Counted from the first letter of the stretch, positions 1-7,680 are shown. The stretch is 64,000 bases of DNA from SB15 sp964639245 (GCA_964639245.1 CAZXCU010000001.1:806001-870000), one strand, 5' to 3'. The notes: generated by a model from the letters alone, not told the origin. Program-made: numbers and translations.

Positions 1-1655
1 TACAAGATTTCTTCGCGGATTTGCCCATCTTCGAGATACCATAATTTTGTAGCCAGACGTTCTATGAACCAGCGGTCATGCGAAACGGCAATCATCGCGC
101 CTGCAAAGTCCTTGAGTCCGGTTTCGAGCGCTTCGATGCTGGTCAGGTCAAGGTGATTGGTGGGTTCATCAAGCAGCAGTACATTGGATTTGGAGGCAAT
201 CAAACTGGCAACCTGCAATTTGCGGCGCTGCCCCACGCTCAAGGCGGTAACTTGGCGTTCCGCCAGCATCGAGTCGGAAAACAAACCGCTACGATGCAGT
301 TGGGCAAGCAGTTCTGGTTCTGTTCCCACCGCTTCTTCCCGGTAGGTTGCTATGACCGAACTGGATAAATCGAGTGTTTCCTGTTCTTGGTCAAGGTAGC
401 CGAGTTTTGCGCCGGGCGAAAGATGCACCGTACCGGAATCGGGTGGTAAATGCCCCAGAATGATATTGAGCAGGGTGGTTTTGCCTGTGCCATTCGGGGC
501 AATTAACACGACCTTATCGCCATTTTCAAGAATCCCATTTAGGTTGTGTAAAATGACCCGTTCGCCGTATCTTTTGCAAATATTTTCCAGGCGAACAGGC
601 TGCGAACTGGGCAGCGGAAGCGGGACAAATTCAAAGCCAATCCGCCATGAGCGTGAAGGTCGCTGAATTGATTCCTGTTCCAGCACGGCAAGACGTTGTT
701 TGGCATCGCGGATGACCTTACTGCGGGTTTTTTCGGCAGTGGCAATCATACTGTTCACCAGCAATTTATCACCATCGCTGGGTTTAGAACGGCTGCCTGT
801 TGAATGCGCCTGCACTTTCATCAAGTTTTGCAGACGTTTTTTCTCCTCCCGGTGTGCCTCAAACGCGGCAAGGTCTTTTTGATACTGCCGTTCGCGTTCC
901 GTCATGTACGCATCGTAATTGCCATGATAGACAGTGGCACTACGGGTGAGGGGCGAAAGTTCGATAATTTTGTTGACGACCTTATTGATAAAACGGCGGT
1001 CATGCGAAATCATCATCAACGTGTGTGGGTAGCTGGTCAGATAAGTTTCTAACCAATCCATTGCGGCAAAATCGAGATGATTGGTGGGTTCATCCAGAAT
1101 CAGCACATCGGGGGAACGGAGCAAGAGCGCCGCCATGGCGACACGGGTTTTTTCCCCGCCGCTTAACGTTCCCACCACCCGTGCCAAGTCCAAGTGCGAA
1201 ATTTTCAGGCCATCAAAAACCTGTTCCAAGCGATATTCAAGGTCATAACCCCCGCGCTGTTGAAATTCGTCTTGCAGCACACCATAGTGTTCTAAGAGAT
1301 GCGTTAAATCGCCATCCGGGGAGGCCATTTGCTGTTCAATCTGCTGCATCTGCTGGCGGAGTTGGTCTAATGCCCCCATTGCCTGTTCCACATAGGCGCG
1401 AACAGTCAGTGCATGTCCGAAGGAAATTTCCTGCGGCAGATAGCCAATTTCAGCCTTTGGTGTGACCTGCACCACCCCCGATTCATAGGTTTCTTGTCCC
1501 AAGAGAATCCGGGAGAGAGTGGTTTTGCCTACGCCATTCTCACCGACCAGCGCTACCCGGTCAGTTCGGTTGAGTAAAAAGGTCACATCATCAAGAATGA
1601 CCCGTGCGCCATAGGATTTTTTGAGTTGTGAAACACTGAGGATTTGCTCAGACAC
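1..1655 (-). CDS. ABC-F family ATPase (ribosome-associated), C-terminus beyond window
   Basis: Cytosolic protein with two ATP-binding cassettes in one chain and no membrane segments, the layout of ABC-F factors that bind the ribosomal E site and rescue stalled or antibiotic-blocked ribosomes. The first cassette has a Walker A GENGVGKTT and an LDEPTNHLD Walker B; the second has APNGTGKTT and LLLDEPTNHLD; both are followed by ISHDR/VSHDR H-loops. About 551 codons are present and the reading frame runs off the left edge, so the C-terminus is missing. The start is GTG at 1655, nine bases after an AAAGG ribosome binding site. The gene follows a long leader with its own promoter, a 15-codon ORF and a terminator hairpin, which is the arrangement known for antibiotic-inducible ABC-F genes. 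Whether it is a resistance or a housekeeping member cannot be settled here. Confidence 0.93.
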   Translation of the reverse strand, partial: MSEQILSVSQLKKSYGARVILDDVTFLLNRTDRVALVGENGVGKTTLSRILLGQETYESGVVQVTPKAEIGYLPQEISFGHALTVRAYVEQAMGALDQLRQQMQQIEQQMASPDGDLTHLLEHYGVLQDEFQQRGGYDLEYRLEQVFDGLKISHLDLARVVGTLSGGEKTRVAMAALLLRSPDVLILDEPTNHLDFAAMDWLETYLTSYPHTLMMISHDRRFINKVVNKIIELSPLTRSATVYHGNYDAYMTERERQYQKDLAAFEAHREEKKRLQNLMKVQAHSTGSRSKPSDGDKLLVNSMIATAEKTRSKVIRDAKQRLAVLEQESIQRPSRSWRIGFEFVPLPLPSSQPVRLENICKRYGERVILHNLNGILENGDKVVLIAPNGTGKTTLLNIILGHLPPDSGTVHLSPGAKLGYLDQEQETLDLSSSVIATYREEAVGTEPELLAQLHRSGLFSDSMLAERQVTALSVGQRRKLQVASLIASKSNVLLLDEPTNHLDLTSIEALETGLKDFAGAMIAVSHDRWFIERLATKLWYLEDGQIREEIL

Positions 1656-1664
1656 AGCAGTTTG

Positions 1665-1746
1665 CCTTTCAGTAACCAGAAAAACGACACTTGAGCGGGG
1701 GAAACCGCCAAACGGGAACGTCGTTGGGGAAGGATGGTTACTGGTT
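1665..1746 (-). promoter_or_regulatory. Long-range pairing CAGTAACC / GGTTACTG around the attenuator
   Basis: CAGTAACC (1743-1736), which contains the leader stop codon, is a perfect 8-base complement of GGTTACTG (1677-1670). The second segment directly adjoins the AAAGG ribosome binding site. A ribosome held at the end of the leader ORF would cover the first segment and leave the second free, which could couple leader translation to ABC-F expression. Inferred from sequence only. Confidence 0.45.
1680..1725 (-). terminator. Attenuator-like terminator between leader ORF and ABC-F start
   Basis: The RNA can form an outer AACGAC/GTCGTT stem and an inner TTGGCGG/CCGC-U-CAA stem with one bulged U and a UUUCCC loop, followed by five U residues. 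It sits inside the leader, 25 bases before the GTG start, so it would stop transcription before the coding region unless antagonised. The internal loop between the two stems is asymmetric, so its strength is uncertain. Confidence 0.6.
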
Positions 1747-1785
1747 CAGCATGGGCGTACTGCTATCTCCTACTACGTTAGACAT
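1738..1785 (-). CDS. Putative 15-residue leader peptide of the ABC-F gene
   Basis: A short ORF reads ATG to TAA and encodes MSNVVGDSSTPMLNQ. It begins at the predicted transcription start and ends 12 bases before the terminator hairpin. Its stop codon lies inside CAGTAACC, which is exactly complementary to GGTTACTG just before the ABC-F ribosome binding site. The position fits a sensor peptide whose translation or stalling controls downstream RNA folding. No ribosome binding site is seen, consistent with leaderless translation. Chance occurrence of an ORF this short cannot be excluded. Confidence 0.55.
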   Translation of the reverse strand: MSNVVGDSSTPMLNQ

Positions 1786-1819
1786 CTCTGATGGTACGGG
1801 ATTTGGGGCAAGGTGTCAA
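1786..1819 (-). promoter_or_regulatory. Sigma70-type promoter of the ABC-F leader
   Basis: On the minus strand a perfect TTGACA (1819-1814) is followed by a 17-base spacer and TACCAT (1796-1791). Only five bases separate the -10 box from an ATG at 1785, so transcription should start at or next to that ATG and the leader ORF would be translated without a 5' leader. The promoter lies directly downstream of the UPF0316 gene ending at 1847, so the ABC-F gene is a separate transcription unit. Confidence 0.75.
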
Positions 1820-1820
1820 T

Positions 1821-1841
1821 CAAAATCCGTCTTTAGGCGGA
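1821..1841 (-). terminator. Weak terminator after the UPF0316 pair
   Basis: Directly after the stop codon at 1847 the minus strand has TCCGCCT-AA-AGACGGA, a short stem with one C/A mismatch, followed by TTTT. It probably ends the lipoprotein/UPF0316 transcript just before the ABC-F promoter. Confidence 0.35.
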
Positions 1842-1846
1842 GATGA

Positions 1847-2380
1847 CTAACGAAAATGCGTGCGAACGCTGCGAACGTAGCCCCGTTGGGCGGTGCGAGC
1901 AGCTTCGATGGTCACAAACACTTTTTCATCAATCTGGCGGGCGGTTTCAATCACCGTATGGGCATCCTGCCGCAGCACCACGCAGATGAGCATGGTCACG
2001 CTGCCCTGCCCGCCTTCGCCCATTGCTTCTGTGACTCCGAAGCCTTCTTCCCGGAGCTTCACAGCGATGTCATGGCCTTTGTGAGTGCTGATGATGTTGA
2101 CAGTGGAATAGCCAGTGACAAATTTTTCTTCAATCATAATCCCCACATAACCGCCGACTGCGAACCCCGCCGCATAGGTCAGCATTTTGGGGATGTTTTC
2201 TAAATCCGTCAGCACTTTGCCGGCGGCATAGGCAAAAATGAGCGATTCGAGAAAGGCCAAGCCCAGCGCTAGGTTGCGTCGTCCATTGGCAGTCACAATC
2301 ATGCGAATCGTGCCAATGGCGTTGTTAATGACGCGCAGGGCAAACAGGACAATGAGAAAAAGGATTTCGTCGGTGGTCAT
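1847..2380 (-). CDS. UPF0316 family membrane protein (DUF5698 + DUF2179), copy 2
   Basis: 177 residues with three hydrophobic segments in the first ~85 residues and a C-terminal soluble DUF2179-like domain. The core around residues 60-90, with GYVGIMIEEKF, is typical of UPF0316. Its biochemical role is unknown; DUF2179 domains are small regulatory-type folds attached to membrane proteins. It overlaps the preceding gene by four bases (ATGA), so the two are translationally coupled. It is clearly a paralogue of its neighbour: same length, same order of segments, and a shared IEEKF/IEERF motif. The two proteins may form a heteromer (inference). Confidence 0.85.
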   Translation of the reverse strand: MTTDEILFLIVLFALRVINNAIGTIRMIVTANGRRNLALGLAFLESLIFAYAAGKVLTDLENIPKMLTYAAGFAVGGYVGIMIEEKFVTGYSTVNIISTHKGHDIAVKLREEGFGVTEAMGEGGQGSVTMLICVVLRQDAHTVIETARQIDEKVFVTIEAARTAQRGYVRSVRTHFR

Positions 2381-2904
2381 GAGGTTTCCTGAGTACGAAC
2401 GGTACGAAGCAGACGTTTGGGCAGTGTCTGCTCCTCAATGGTAATAAAGGCTTTGGGGTTGATGGCTTCGACTTGCTGAACCAAGCCATCGGCATCGCGG
2501 CGTTGAATCACACAGTGGAGCAGCGTAACCATTCCCTGATGGCCTGACCCGCTACTCCGCATGACTTCATATCCTCGCTCGCGGAGGGCGGCAGCAATTT
2601 GTTCCCCGCCATTGGGAACAATGATCCGAATCCGTACATGTCCGATGACAAAACGTTCCTCAATGATCATACCCGCGTAGCTACCTGCCGAGGTGCCGAA
2701 ACAATAGGCCAGCAGCAAAGGCCACGAGTCTAAATCGCCCAGCACACGGCTAAAACTATAGGCGAAGGTGAAAGACTCGACGAACGCGATCATCGTTGCT
2801 ACAAGGCGCTGTTTTTTCAGCGCCAGCAGCAACCGTACTGTGTAAAGTACATTGACGAGAATCGTCATTGTAAAAACGAAAAGGGTTTGAAGCGCCAAAT
2901 CCAT
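2377..2904 (-). CDS. UPF0316 family membrane protein (DUF5698 + DUF2179), copy 1
   Basis: 175 residues, three predicted membrane helices then a soluble DUF2179-like tail. The hinge region reads GSYAGMIIEERFVIGH, matching the family. The gene starts one base after the stop of the upstream lipoprotein gene and overlaps the second UPF0316 gene by four bases, forming a three-gene operon. Function is unknown. The tandem duplication is close enough in layout to imply descent from one gene, although the sequences have diverged considerably. Confidence 0.85.
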   Translation of the reverse strand: MDLALQTLFVFTMTILVNVLYTVRLLLALKKQRLVATMIAFVESFTFAYSFSRVLGDLDSWPLLLAYCFGTSAGSYAGMIIEERFVIGHVRIRIIVPNGGEQIAAALRERGYEVMRSSGSGHQGMVTLLHCVIQRRDADGLVQQVEAINPKAFITIEEQTLPKRLLRTVRTQETS

Positions 2905-2905
2905 G

Positions 2906-3985
2906 TTATTGCCGAATTTCCCATTCGCCGCTTAAACGCTGGCAAGGTGCTTTGGCGATGTCTTCACTTAGCACCAGCGTATATTGATAGAGCGAATCAA
3001 CCCGATATTCACCGGGGCCGGGGGTAAATTGGTTGCCTGACACGGTTCCCCCCGCCACATATTCATAGCGGGTGGTATATTGGGTTTCGGAAGTCAGCGC
3101 CCAACCCAATGCGTCACGTACATCCCGATTTTCCCGCCAGACCTTGCCAAAACCGCGAATTGGCTGGCTGGGAATCGCACCGGGCAAAATTGAGGCGGTG
3201 ACGGTATTTGAGGGCGGCTCAAAGGCCGGGTCACGTTCCTGCTGACCTTCCACAAAGGTATCTTCGTAACATTCCCATGTCCCTTCGTTCGGATCAATGT
3301 CGTCCCCGGTTAAGACCCAGATTTGACGAATTGGTTGTAGCCAGAGCATCCGCCCGCGTTCAAAAATTTGTTCCACCACCACCACGCTGTAGACTTCCGG
3401 GGTCGGAAATCCGGTGGGGAGAATGGTCGGGGTGCGGGTGGGTGTGGTGGTGGGGGGATTGGTGACGGTGGGCAAAAGGGTGGATGTTGCGCCCGGACGC
3501 GAAGGGTTGGTGGTCGGGCTTGGCACAACCGCATTTTCAGTCGGCGGTGCGGCATCGGCGGGCTGCATCTGGGTACTCATTACCCAACCCGTAATCTCTT
3601 CAAATTCAATCGCGTAAAAAATAATGCCGCGTCGAGGCTCGGTTTGTGCGGTGATAATGACTTCGGTTGAAAGCGGCAAATTCGCCACGACTTCCGCATC
3701 CATATCCGGCGCGGCCAGCACGTCCGCATTCTCCATTGTAATCACCCCGATTTGAGTCGGCAGGGAGGTGTTGGTCGCCTGGGGTGTCGCGGTTGCGCCC
3801 TGTGGGGTTGTGTTCAAAGCCACCTGTGTTTGCAGGGCTTCGTTGGTCATTTGCAGCGCCTCAATGGTAGGTTCTGTGGTGATGACCACAATTTGCGTGG
3901 GGCGCGGTTCATTCTCCTCATCGCCATTGGAACAGGCGGCAAGGGCCAATATCAAAATGAGTAGGACAAAAGGCAAACGTTTCAT
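2906..3985 (-). CDS. Lipoprotein with SH3b-like domain and Thr/Pro linker
   Basis: A lipoprotein signal peptide (KRLPF, hydrophobic core, lipobox LAAC with Cys18) opens the protein. Residues ~80-141 resemble a bacterial SH3 domain: variable N-terminal strand with VLAAPDMDAEVVANL and a closing ITGWVMSTQM. A Pro/Thr linker spans ~147-195 and an unrecognised domain follows to residue 359. The start at 3985 is preferred over upstream in-frame codons because it gives an intact signal peptide and an AGGAG site ten bases upstream. SH3b domains commonly bind peptidoglycan, so the protein is probably a surface or wall-associated lipoprotein. It heads the operon with the two UPF0316 genes. Confidence 0.8.
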   Translation of the reverse strand: MKRLPFVLLILILALAACSNGDEENEPRPTQIVVITTEPTIEALQMTNEALQTQVALNTTPQGATATPQATNTSLPTQIGVITMENADVLAAPDMDAEVVANLPLSTEVIITAQTEPRRGIIFYAIEFEEITGWVMSTQMQPADAAPPTENAVVPSPTTNPSRPGATSTLLPTVTNPPTTTPTRTPTILPTGFPTPEVYSVVVVEQIFERGRMLWLQPIRQIWVLTGDDIDPNEGTWECYEDTFVEGQQERDPAFEPPSNTVTASILPGAIPSQPIRGFGKVWRENRDVRDALGWALTSETQYTTRYEYVAGGTVSGNQFTPGPGEYRVDSLYQYTLVLSEDIAKAPCQRLSGEWEIRQ

Positions 3986-4049
3986 CCAAAGTTCGCTCCT
4001 TAGACGATAGGCGATTGTAGGCGGGTTTGCGGGTGCGAACAAGGGGATG

Positions 4050-4658
4050 TCAGGTTTGCGTAGGGTAGTCAGGCTCACGGTATTTGAGCGCTTGGTAGAT
4101 TTGAACCTCCATTGGATGTGCCAGCCAAAAGTTTTCTGGTAAATTCATTTTTCGGCATAACGCTCCCAGAAAATCTTCGACAACAGGGATTTTTTCCCAG
4201 ACCTGTGGCAAAAATGTACCGACCTGCCCTGCGGCACGTAAAATCACCCCATCCGTAAACGGGCGGAGCAGTTCGGGGAGTTCCGATGCGGATGCGTAGG
4301 AAAGGGATTGGGGGGGAGTCAAAATGCTGAGTTCAATTTCAATCTGCGCGACTTCCTTCGGTGCGACAGGCGCAAAACGTGGGTCGGACAGGGCGGTTTG
4401 GTAGGTGCTGAAAATAACCTCCTGATACAGCGGCATTCTGGCAAGCACTGTCCCGATGCACCCGCGTAACTTCTCCCGCATCATCAGGGTAATGAAACAA
4501 GCCCGATGTTCGAGGAGGGCAGGGGACAGATTTTCAACCAGCGATGGCTCAGGTTTGTAGAGGACATGGTTGGCAGCCTCGACGAGCGCCTTCCGCGCCT
4601 GAGCCAGTAGGAAGGTGATGTCTTTAGTCGAGTATTCCGCCGATTTTTCGGTAGGCAC
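4050..4658 (-). CDS. AMMECR1 domain protein
   Basis: 202 residues covering one AMMECR1 domain, with the family hallmark LRGCIGT at residues 64-70 and DPRFAPV further on. AMMECR1 proteins are widespread but of uncertain biochemical function; bacterial forms often sit beside MEMO or radical SAM genes. Here the partner is a flavin reductase gene, with which it overlaps by 35 bases. The start is GTG at 4658; no later start keeps the N-terminal helix. There is no good ribosome binding site, so translation is probably coupled to the upstream gene. Confidence 0.88.
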   Translation of the reverse strand: MPTEKSAEYSTKDITFLLAQARKALVEAANHVLYKPEPSLVENLSPALLEHRACFITLMMREKLRGCIGTVLARMPLYQEVIFSTYQTALSDPRFAPVAPKEVAQIEIELSILTPPQSLSYASASELPELLRPFTDGVILRAAGQVGTFLPQVWEKIPVVEDFLGALCRKMNLPENFWLAHPMEVQIYQALKYREPDYPTQT

Positions 4659-5142
4659 GGTTATAATAGAGGAGCGGCTGTTCGATGGAGTCGCCTGAAC
4701 CCGAGGCCGCTACTACTTCTCCTACAAAAATATGATGTGTACTTCCATCATACACCTCTCTCAGTTTGCAGTCCAACCATCCCATCGCGTTGGCGAGAAT
4801 GGGCGAACCTGTGACCGCGTACTGCACGTCCAAGCCATCAAAACGGTTGACGGATTCATCGGTTTCGGGGGTGAATCCGGCAAAGAGGTTAGAGATGGCG
4901 GTGTCATCTTCACCGAGCATAGACACTGCAAAGGCTTGGCTGGCAAGGATGACTTCGGCTGTTTCGCGGACTTTTTGCACACACACCAGCACCAACGGGG
5001 GTTCGAGCGTGACCGAAGTAAAAGAACTGACGGTCATGCCGCGTAGCAGGCCTTTGTGTGCCGCGCTGACGATGGTGACACCCGTTGCCCAGAGACGCAT
5101 GGTTTGACGGAGTTTTTGATCTAACATTAAATCGGTCGTCAT
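4624..5142 (-). CDS. Flavin reductase-like FMN-binding protein
   Basis: 172 residues forming a single flavin-reductase domain: TGVTIVSA near residue 18, then GMTVSSFTSVTLEPPLVLVC, the segment that binds FMN in this family, and a C-terminal YYNRAYRKIG motif. Such proteins reduce free flavin with NAD(P)H or bind FMN as a cofactor, in the cytosol. The ATG at 5142 has no clear Shine-Dalgarno sequence. It shares an operon with the AMMECR1 gene. The substrate or partner oxygenase is not apparent nearby. Confidence 0.88.
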   Translation of the reverse strand: MTTDLMLDQKLRQTMRLWATGVTIVSAAHKGLLRGMTVSSFTSVTLEPPLVLVCVQKVRETAEVILASQAFAVSMLGEDDTAISNLFAGFTPETDESVNRFDGLDVQYAVTGSPILANAMGWLDCKLREVYDGSTHHIFVGEVVAASGSGDSIEQPLLYYNRAYRKIGGILD

Positions 5143-5231
5143 AGGGAAAAATTTCTCATTTTTTTATTCATGATGCTATGCAAGAGATTTAGCCGAACAC
5201 TGTCCGTTTGACCAGATTTCAAAAATTGTTT

Positions 5232-6149
5232 TTACAAAATTCCTAGAACACGCAAAATGCCCGGTGTGATGTGGGTTAAATCGCTGAAGTTTTCGGCAAA
5301 TTGTTCACGGCCTTTGCCAATCGCAAGGGTTGGAATTTTATTGCGGGTGTGGGTGCGTTCGTTCATGGCTTCCATGTTGCCATGGTCGGAGGTCAAAATG
5401 AGGAGGCCATCGTCATCCTGCCATGCGGAAAGTAGCCCCGCCATGACATGATCGGTCATTTCCATGAAGGCAATTGCTTCGGACATCCGCGCCCGATGCC
5501 CAAATTCATCGGTCAGCCATGTGCTGAACATGGAAAAATCATGCTGTTTGCCGATTTCCGCCAATTTTTGTCCGGCTTCATAGGGAGTATAGGTGGGAGC
5601 ATCCGCATAGCCGAGATGATTGACCCAACCTTCACCCGTCCAATCGGGAGAAATGGCACGCCCTTGATAGTAGTCGTCGGGATTCATGAGAGAGATCCCT
5701 GCCGCGAGAACCGCATATTGAATGCTGGATGGCAGCCGCCGTCCACTGGCAATGACTTCAAACAAACGCGGGGGGTGGGGATTCACCAACGCGGCATCCC
5801 GTCCGGCATTTTTGAGGGTAATGAACAGATTGTCCACATCTAAAATGTCACGGATGGGTTGGTTGGGTTTGGGGCCGTAATGCTCACCAATTTCTTGGGG
5901 AATGTTGCGTCCGGTTAAAATGACCGCTTGTCCACTGCCACTGGCGGGTTTGCCTTTTTCGATGCCTAAAGTGGCATCGGTTGGCAAAAAAATTGCCCGT
6001 TCAGTTTCTATACGCGGAGTCTCACGCAGCCAGCGTTGACCGCCGGACAGACTGTGCAAGGTCGGGGCGTTGATGGCGGCAAAGGGGTTAATTTCCGGGT
6101 TATTCTCCCCTAAGCCAATCCCGTCTAGGAAAATTAAAATGATGGACAT
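5232..6149 (-). CDS. Alkaline phosphatase/phosphoglycerate mutase superfamily metalloenzyme
   Basis: 305 residues. The N-terminus has FLDGIGLGENNPEINPF, where the Asp binds metal, and the C-terminus has TSDHGNMEAMNERTHTRNKIP, the metal-binding Asp-His...His set typical of cofactor-independent phosphoglycerate mutase, phosphopentomutase and relatives. It is shorter than phosphoglycerate mutase (~510), lacks its inserted domain, and is best called a metalloenzyme of unknown substrate. The ATG at 6149 is preferred to an upstream in-frame TTG. A perfect TATAAT ends eight bases before this ATG with no ribosome binding site, suggesting a leaderless or nearly leaderless mRNA. It is monocistronic. 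Confidence 0.8.
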   Translation of the reverse strand: MSIILIFLDGIGLGENNPEINPFAAINAPTLHSLSGGQRWLRETPRIETERAIFLPTDATLGIEKGKPASGSGQAVILTGRNIPQEIGEHYGPKPNQPIRDILDVDNLFITLKNAGRDAALVNPHPPRLFEVIASGRRLPSSIQYAVLAAGISLMNPDDYYQGRAISPDWTGEGWVNHLGYADAPTYTPYEAGQKLAEIGKQHDFSMFSTWLTDEFGHRARMSEAIAFMEMTDHVMAGLLSAWQDDDGLLILTSDHGNMEAMNERTHTRNKIPTLAIGKGREQFAENFSDLTHITPGILRVLGIL

Positions 6150-6157
6150 AGGCAAGG

Positions 6158-6163
6158 ATTATA
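6158..6163 (-). promoter_or_regulatory. -10 element (TATAAT) of the metalloenzyme gene
   Basis: The minus strand reads TATAAT eight bases before the ATG at 6149. No convincing -35 box lies at 16-18 bases. The closeness to the start codon and absence of a Shine-Dalgarno sequence point to a very short or absent 5' leader. Confidence 0.4.
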
Positions 6164-6279
6164 CATGGAGTTGGCGGGTTTGGGGATTGCCAGCATAGCA
6201 CAACACCACAGAAGAACCGACACTCATGCGTAACGTTACAATTGAATTTCGTATGCAAGATTGAGCTGCATCAGGTGGA

Positions 6280-6483
6280 TTATCCCGCCTGATAAATGAT
6301 GGGACGGTAACGCGGTTCAGGGATAGGCTTGTTTTCAGCTTTGGGAGCTTCTAACCATGCTGCTTTGGCTAATTCTAACTCGGCGAGGGCTTGTGCAGGG
6401 GTTTCGCCAAAGGCAGAACAAGATACTAAATCGGGAATATCGGCGGTATTCCCTCCAACTTCCTCCCTGTAAAAGATAATCAT
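6280..6483 (-). CDS. HicB-like antitoxin domain protein
   Basis: 67 residues resembling the HicB antitoxin core: a short N-terminal strand, ADIPDLVSCSAFGETPAQALAE and a helix ending WLEA, then PIPEP. Full HicB proteins have a longer first strand and often a DNA-binding tail, both absent here. Its ATG overlaps the stop of a 21-codon ORF (6480-6545) in the ATGA manner usual for HicA-HicB pairs, but that ORF is far too short to be a working HicA. It is probably an orphan antitoxin-like gene, or a remnant of a toxin-antitoxin pair. Confidence 0.65.
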   Translation of the reverse strand: MIIFYREEVGGNTADIPDLVSCSAFGETPAQALAELELAKAAWLEAPKAENKPIPEPRYRPIIYQAG

Positions 6484-6545
6484 GTGATAATCTTTCTAAA
6501 AGCACCATCAACTTTTGGGTGCATATCCCCATTTTTACCCATCAT
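6480..6545 (-). pseudogene. Possible remnant of a HicA toxin gene
   Basis: A 21-codon ORF from two consecutive ATGs ends in HPKVDGAFRKIIT and its TGA overlaps the HicB-like ATG. The position and coupling are those of a HicA gene, and the tail loosely resembles the end of HicA (a His-containing strand then a short helix). It lacks the N-terminal part with the catalytic His. The resemblance is weak and could be chance. Confidence 0.2.
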
Positions 6546-6668
6546 TGTTTTTCTCTAAAATACGCCGCGCTGACTTTTTGCACAAGATTTTCTGCCGATT
6601 GACAGTCGCAATTTGCACAAAGATTGGTTATAAGAGACTCTCCAAAGGTGTTGAAAGAACATGAACTC

Positions 6669-7676
6669 ATGAGCGATTCGGTAGGAATAGTTGGCTTTGG
6701 TACCTATTTTCCACCCACCGTGGAAACCGCCGCCGATCTGGTCAGCCGCACGAACATTCCCGAAGAAGTGCTGCGGGAAAAAATGGGCATTCGTCAGCGG
6801 CATGTGGCAGACGCGGAAAATTCGGTCACGATGATGGCGACTCAGGCCGCGAAAAAAGCATTGGCGCGGGCGGGAGTCGGGGCGGATAAAGTGAATCTGG
6901 TGATTTCGCACGGGAGCGAATTTAAAGACCATCTGGTGTGGAACGCGGCAGCGAAGATTCAGCACAACATCGGGGCCGAGAATGCGTATGCCTTTGAAAT
7001 GTACGCGCTGTGTGCAGGTGCGCCGATTGCGATGAACATGGCACGCGGCATGATGCTCGGCGATGCCAGTCTGGAATATGTGCTGCTGGCGGCGGGTAGC
7101 CGTGAAAATGACCTGATCAATCTGCAAAATGAGCGTTCACGTTTCATGTTCAATTTCGGGGCGGGCGGGGGCGCGATGCTGCTGCAACGTGGCGCAACGA
7201 AAAATTTGATTCTGGGGGCATCGGCGCTGACAGACGGGAGTCTCTCCGAAACGGTGATTTTGACCCCCGAAGCGGTTGCCGAAGGTGCAGAAGTCACGGT
7301 GGGCGATTTAAAAGGTCGCCTGGATGTGACCAACACGGACTACATGGCGGAACGCTTGGGCGCGGTGTCGCTGGATAATTTTGTGCGGGTCATTCGTGAG
7401 GCGGTGGAAAAAAGCGGGGCAACCTTAGCCGATGTACGCTTTTTGGGGATTACCCACATGAAAAAATCGTTTTACCTGCAAATTCTGGAAGCGATTGGTT
7501 TGAGCGCCGAACAGTCGATTTATTTGCAGGATTACGGGCATGTGCAAAGTGTTGACCAAGTGCTTGCCATTGAATTGGGCTTGGCAGCAGGCAAAATCAA
7601 AGACGGCGATTTGATGGTGCTGGCAGGAGCTGGCACGGGCTATACATGGAGTGCCGTCACGGTACGGTGGGGATAA
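6669..7676 (+). CDS. 3-oxoacyl-ACP synthase III-like (thiolase superfamily) enzyme
   Basis: 335 residues with a KASIII/HMG-CoA-synthase-like fold. The active-site Cys is C115 (ALCAG), the His is H263 (GITHMKK), and the closing motif is GAGTGYTWSAVTVRW as in FabH. At the place of the third FabH catalytic residue (Asn in HGNTSAAS) this protein has His291 (YGHVQSVD). Canonical decarboxylating condensation is therefore doubtful, and a different acyl-CoA condensation or acyl transfer is likely. The start at 6669 opens directly into the VGIVGFGTYFPP strand. The gene is four bases upstream of an acyl-CoA ligase gene and begins a long same-strand block of acyl metabolism and transport genes, so it probably acts on a CoA-thioester made by that ligase. 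Confidence 0.85.
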   Translation: MSDSVGIVGFGTYFPPTVETAADLVSRTNIPEEVLREKMGIRQRHVADAENSVTMMATQAAKKALARAGVGADKVNLVISHGSEFKDHLVWNAAAKIQHNIGAENAYAFEMYALCAGAPIAMNMARGMMLGDASLEYVLLAAGSRENDLINLQNERSRFMFNFGAGGGAMLLQRGATKNLILGASALTDGSLSETVILTPEAVAEGAEVTVGDLKGRLDVTNTDYMAERLGAVSLDNFVRVIREAVEKSGATLADVRFLGITHMKKSFYLQILEAIGLSAEQSIYLQDYGHVQSVDQVLAIELGLAAGKIKDGDLMVLAGAGTGYTWSAVTVRWG

Positions 7677-7680
7677 CACA

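Noticed and set aside
4050..5142. AMMECR1 and flavin reductase as part of a radical SAM/MEMO cluster
   Set aside because: Neither a MEMO-type nor a radical SAM gene is adjacent.
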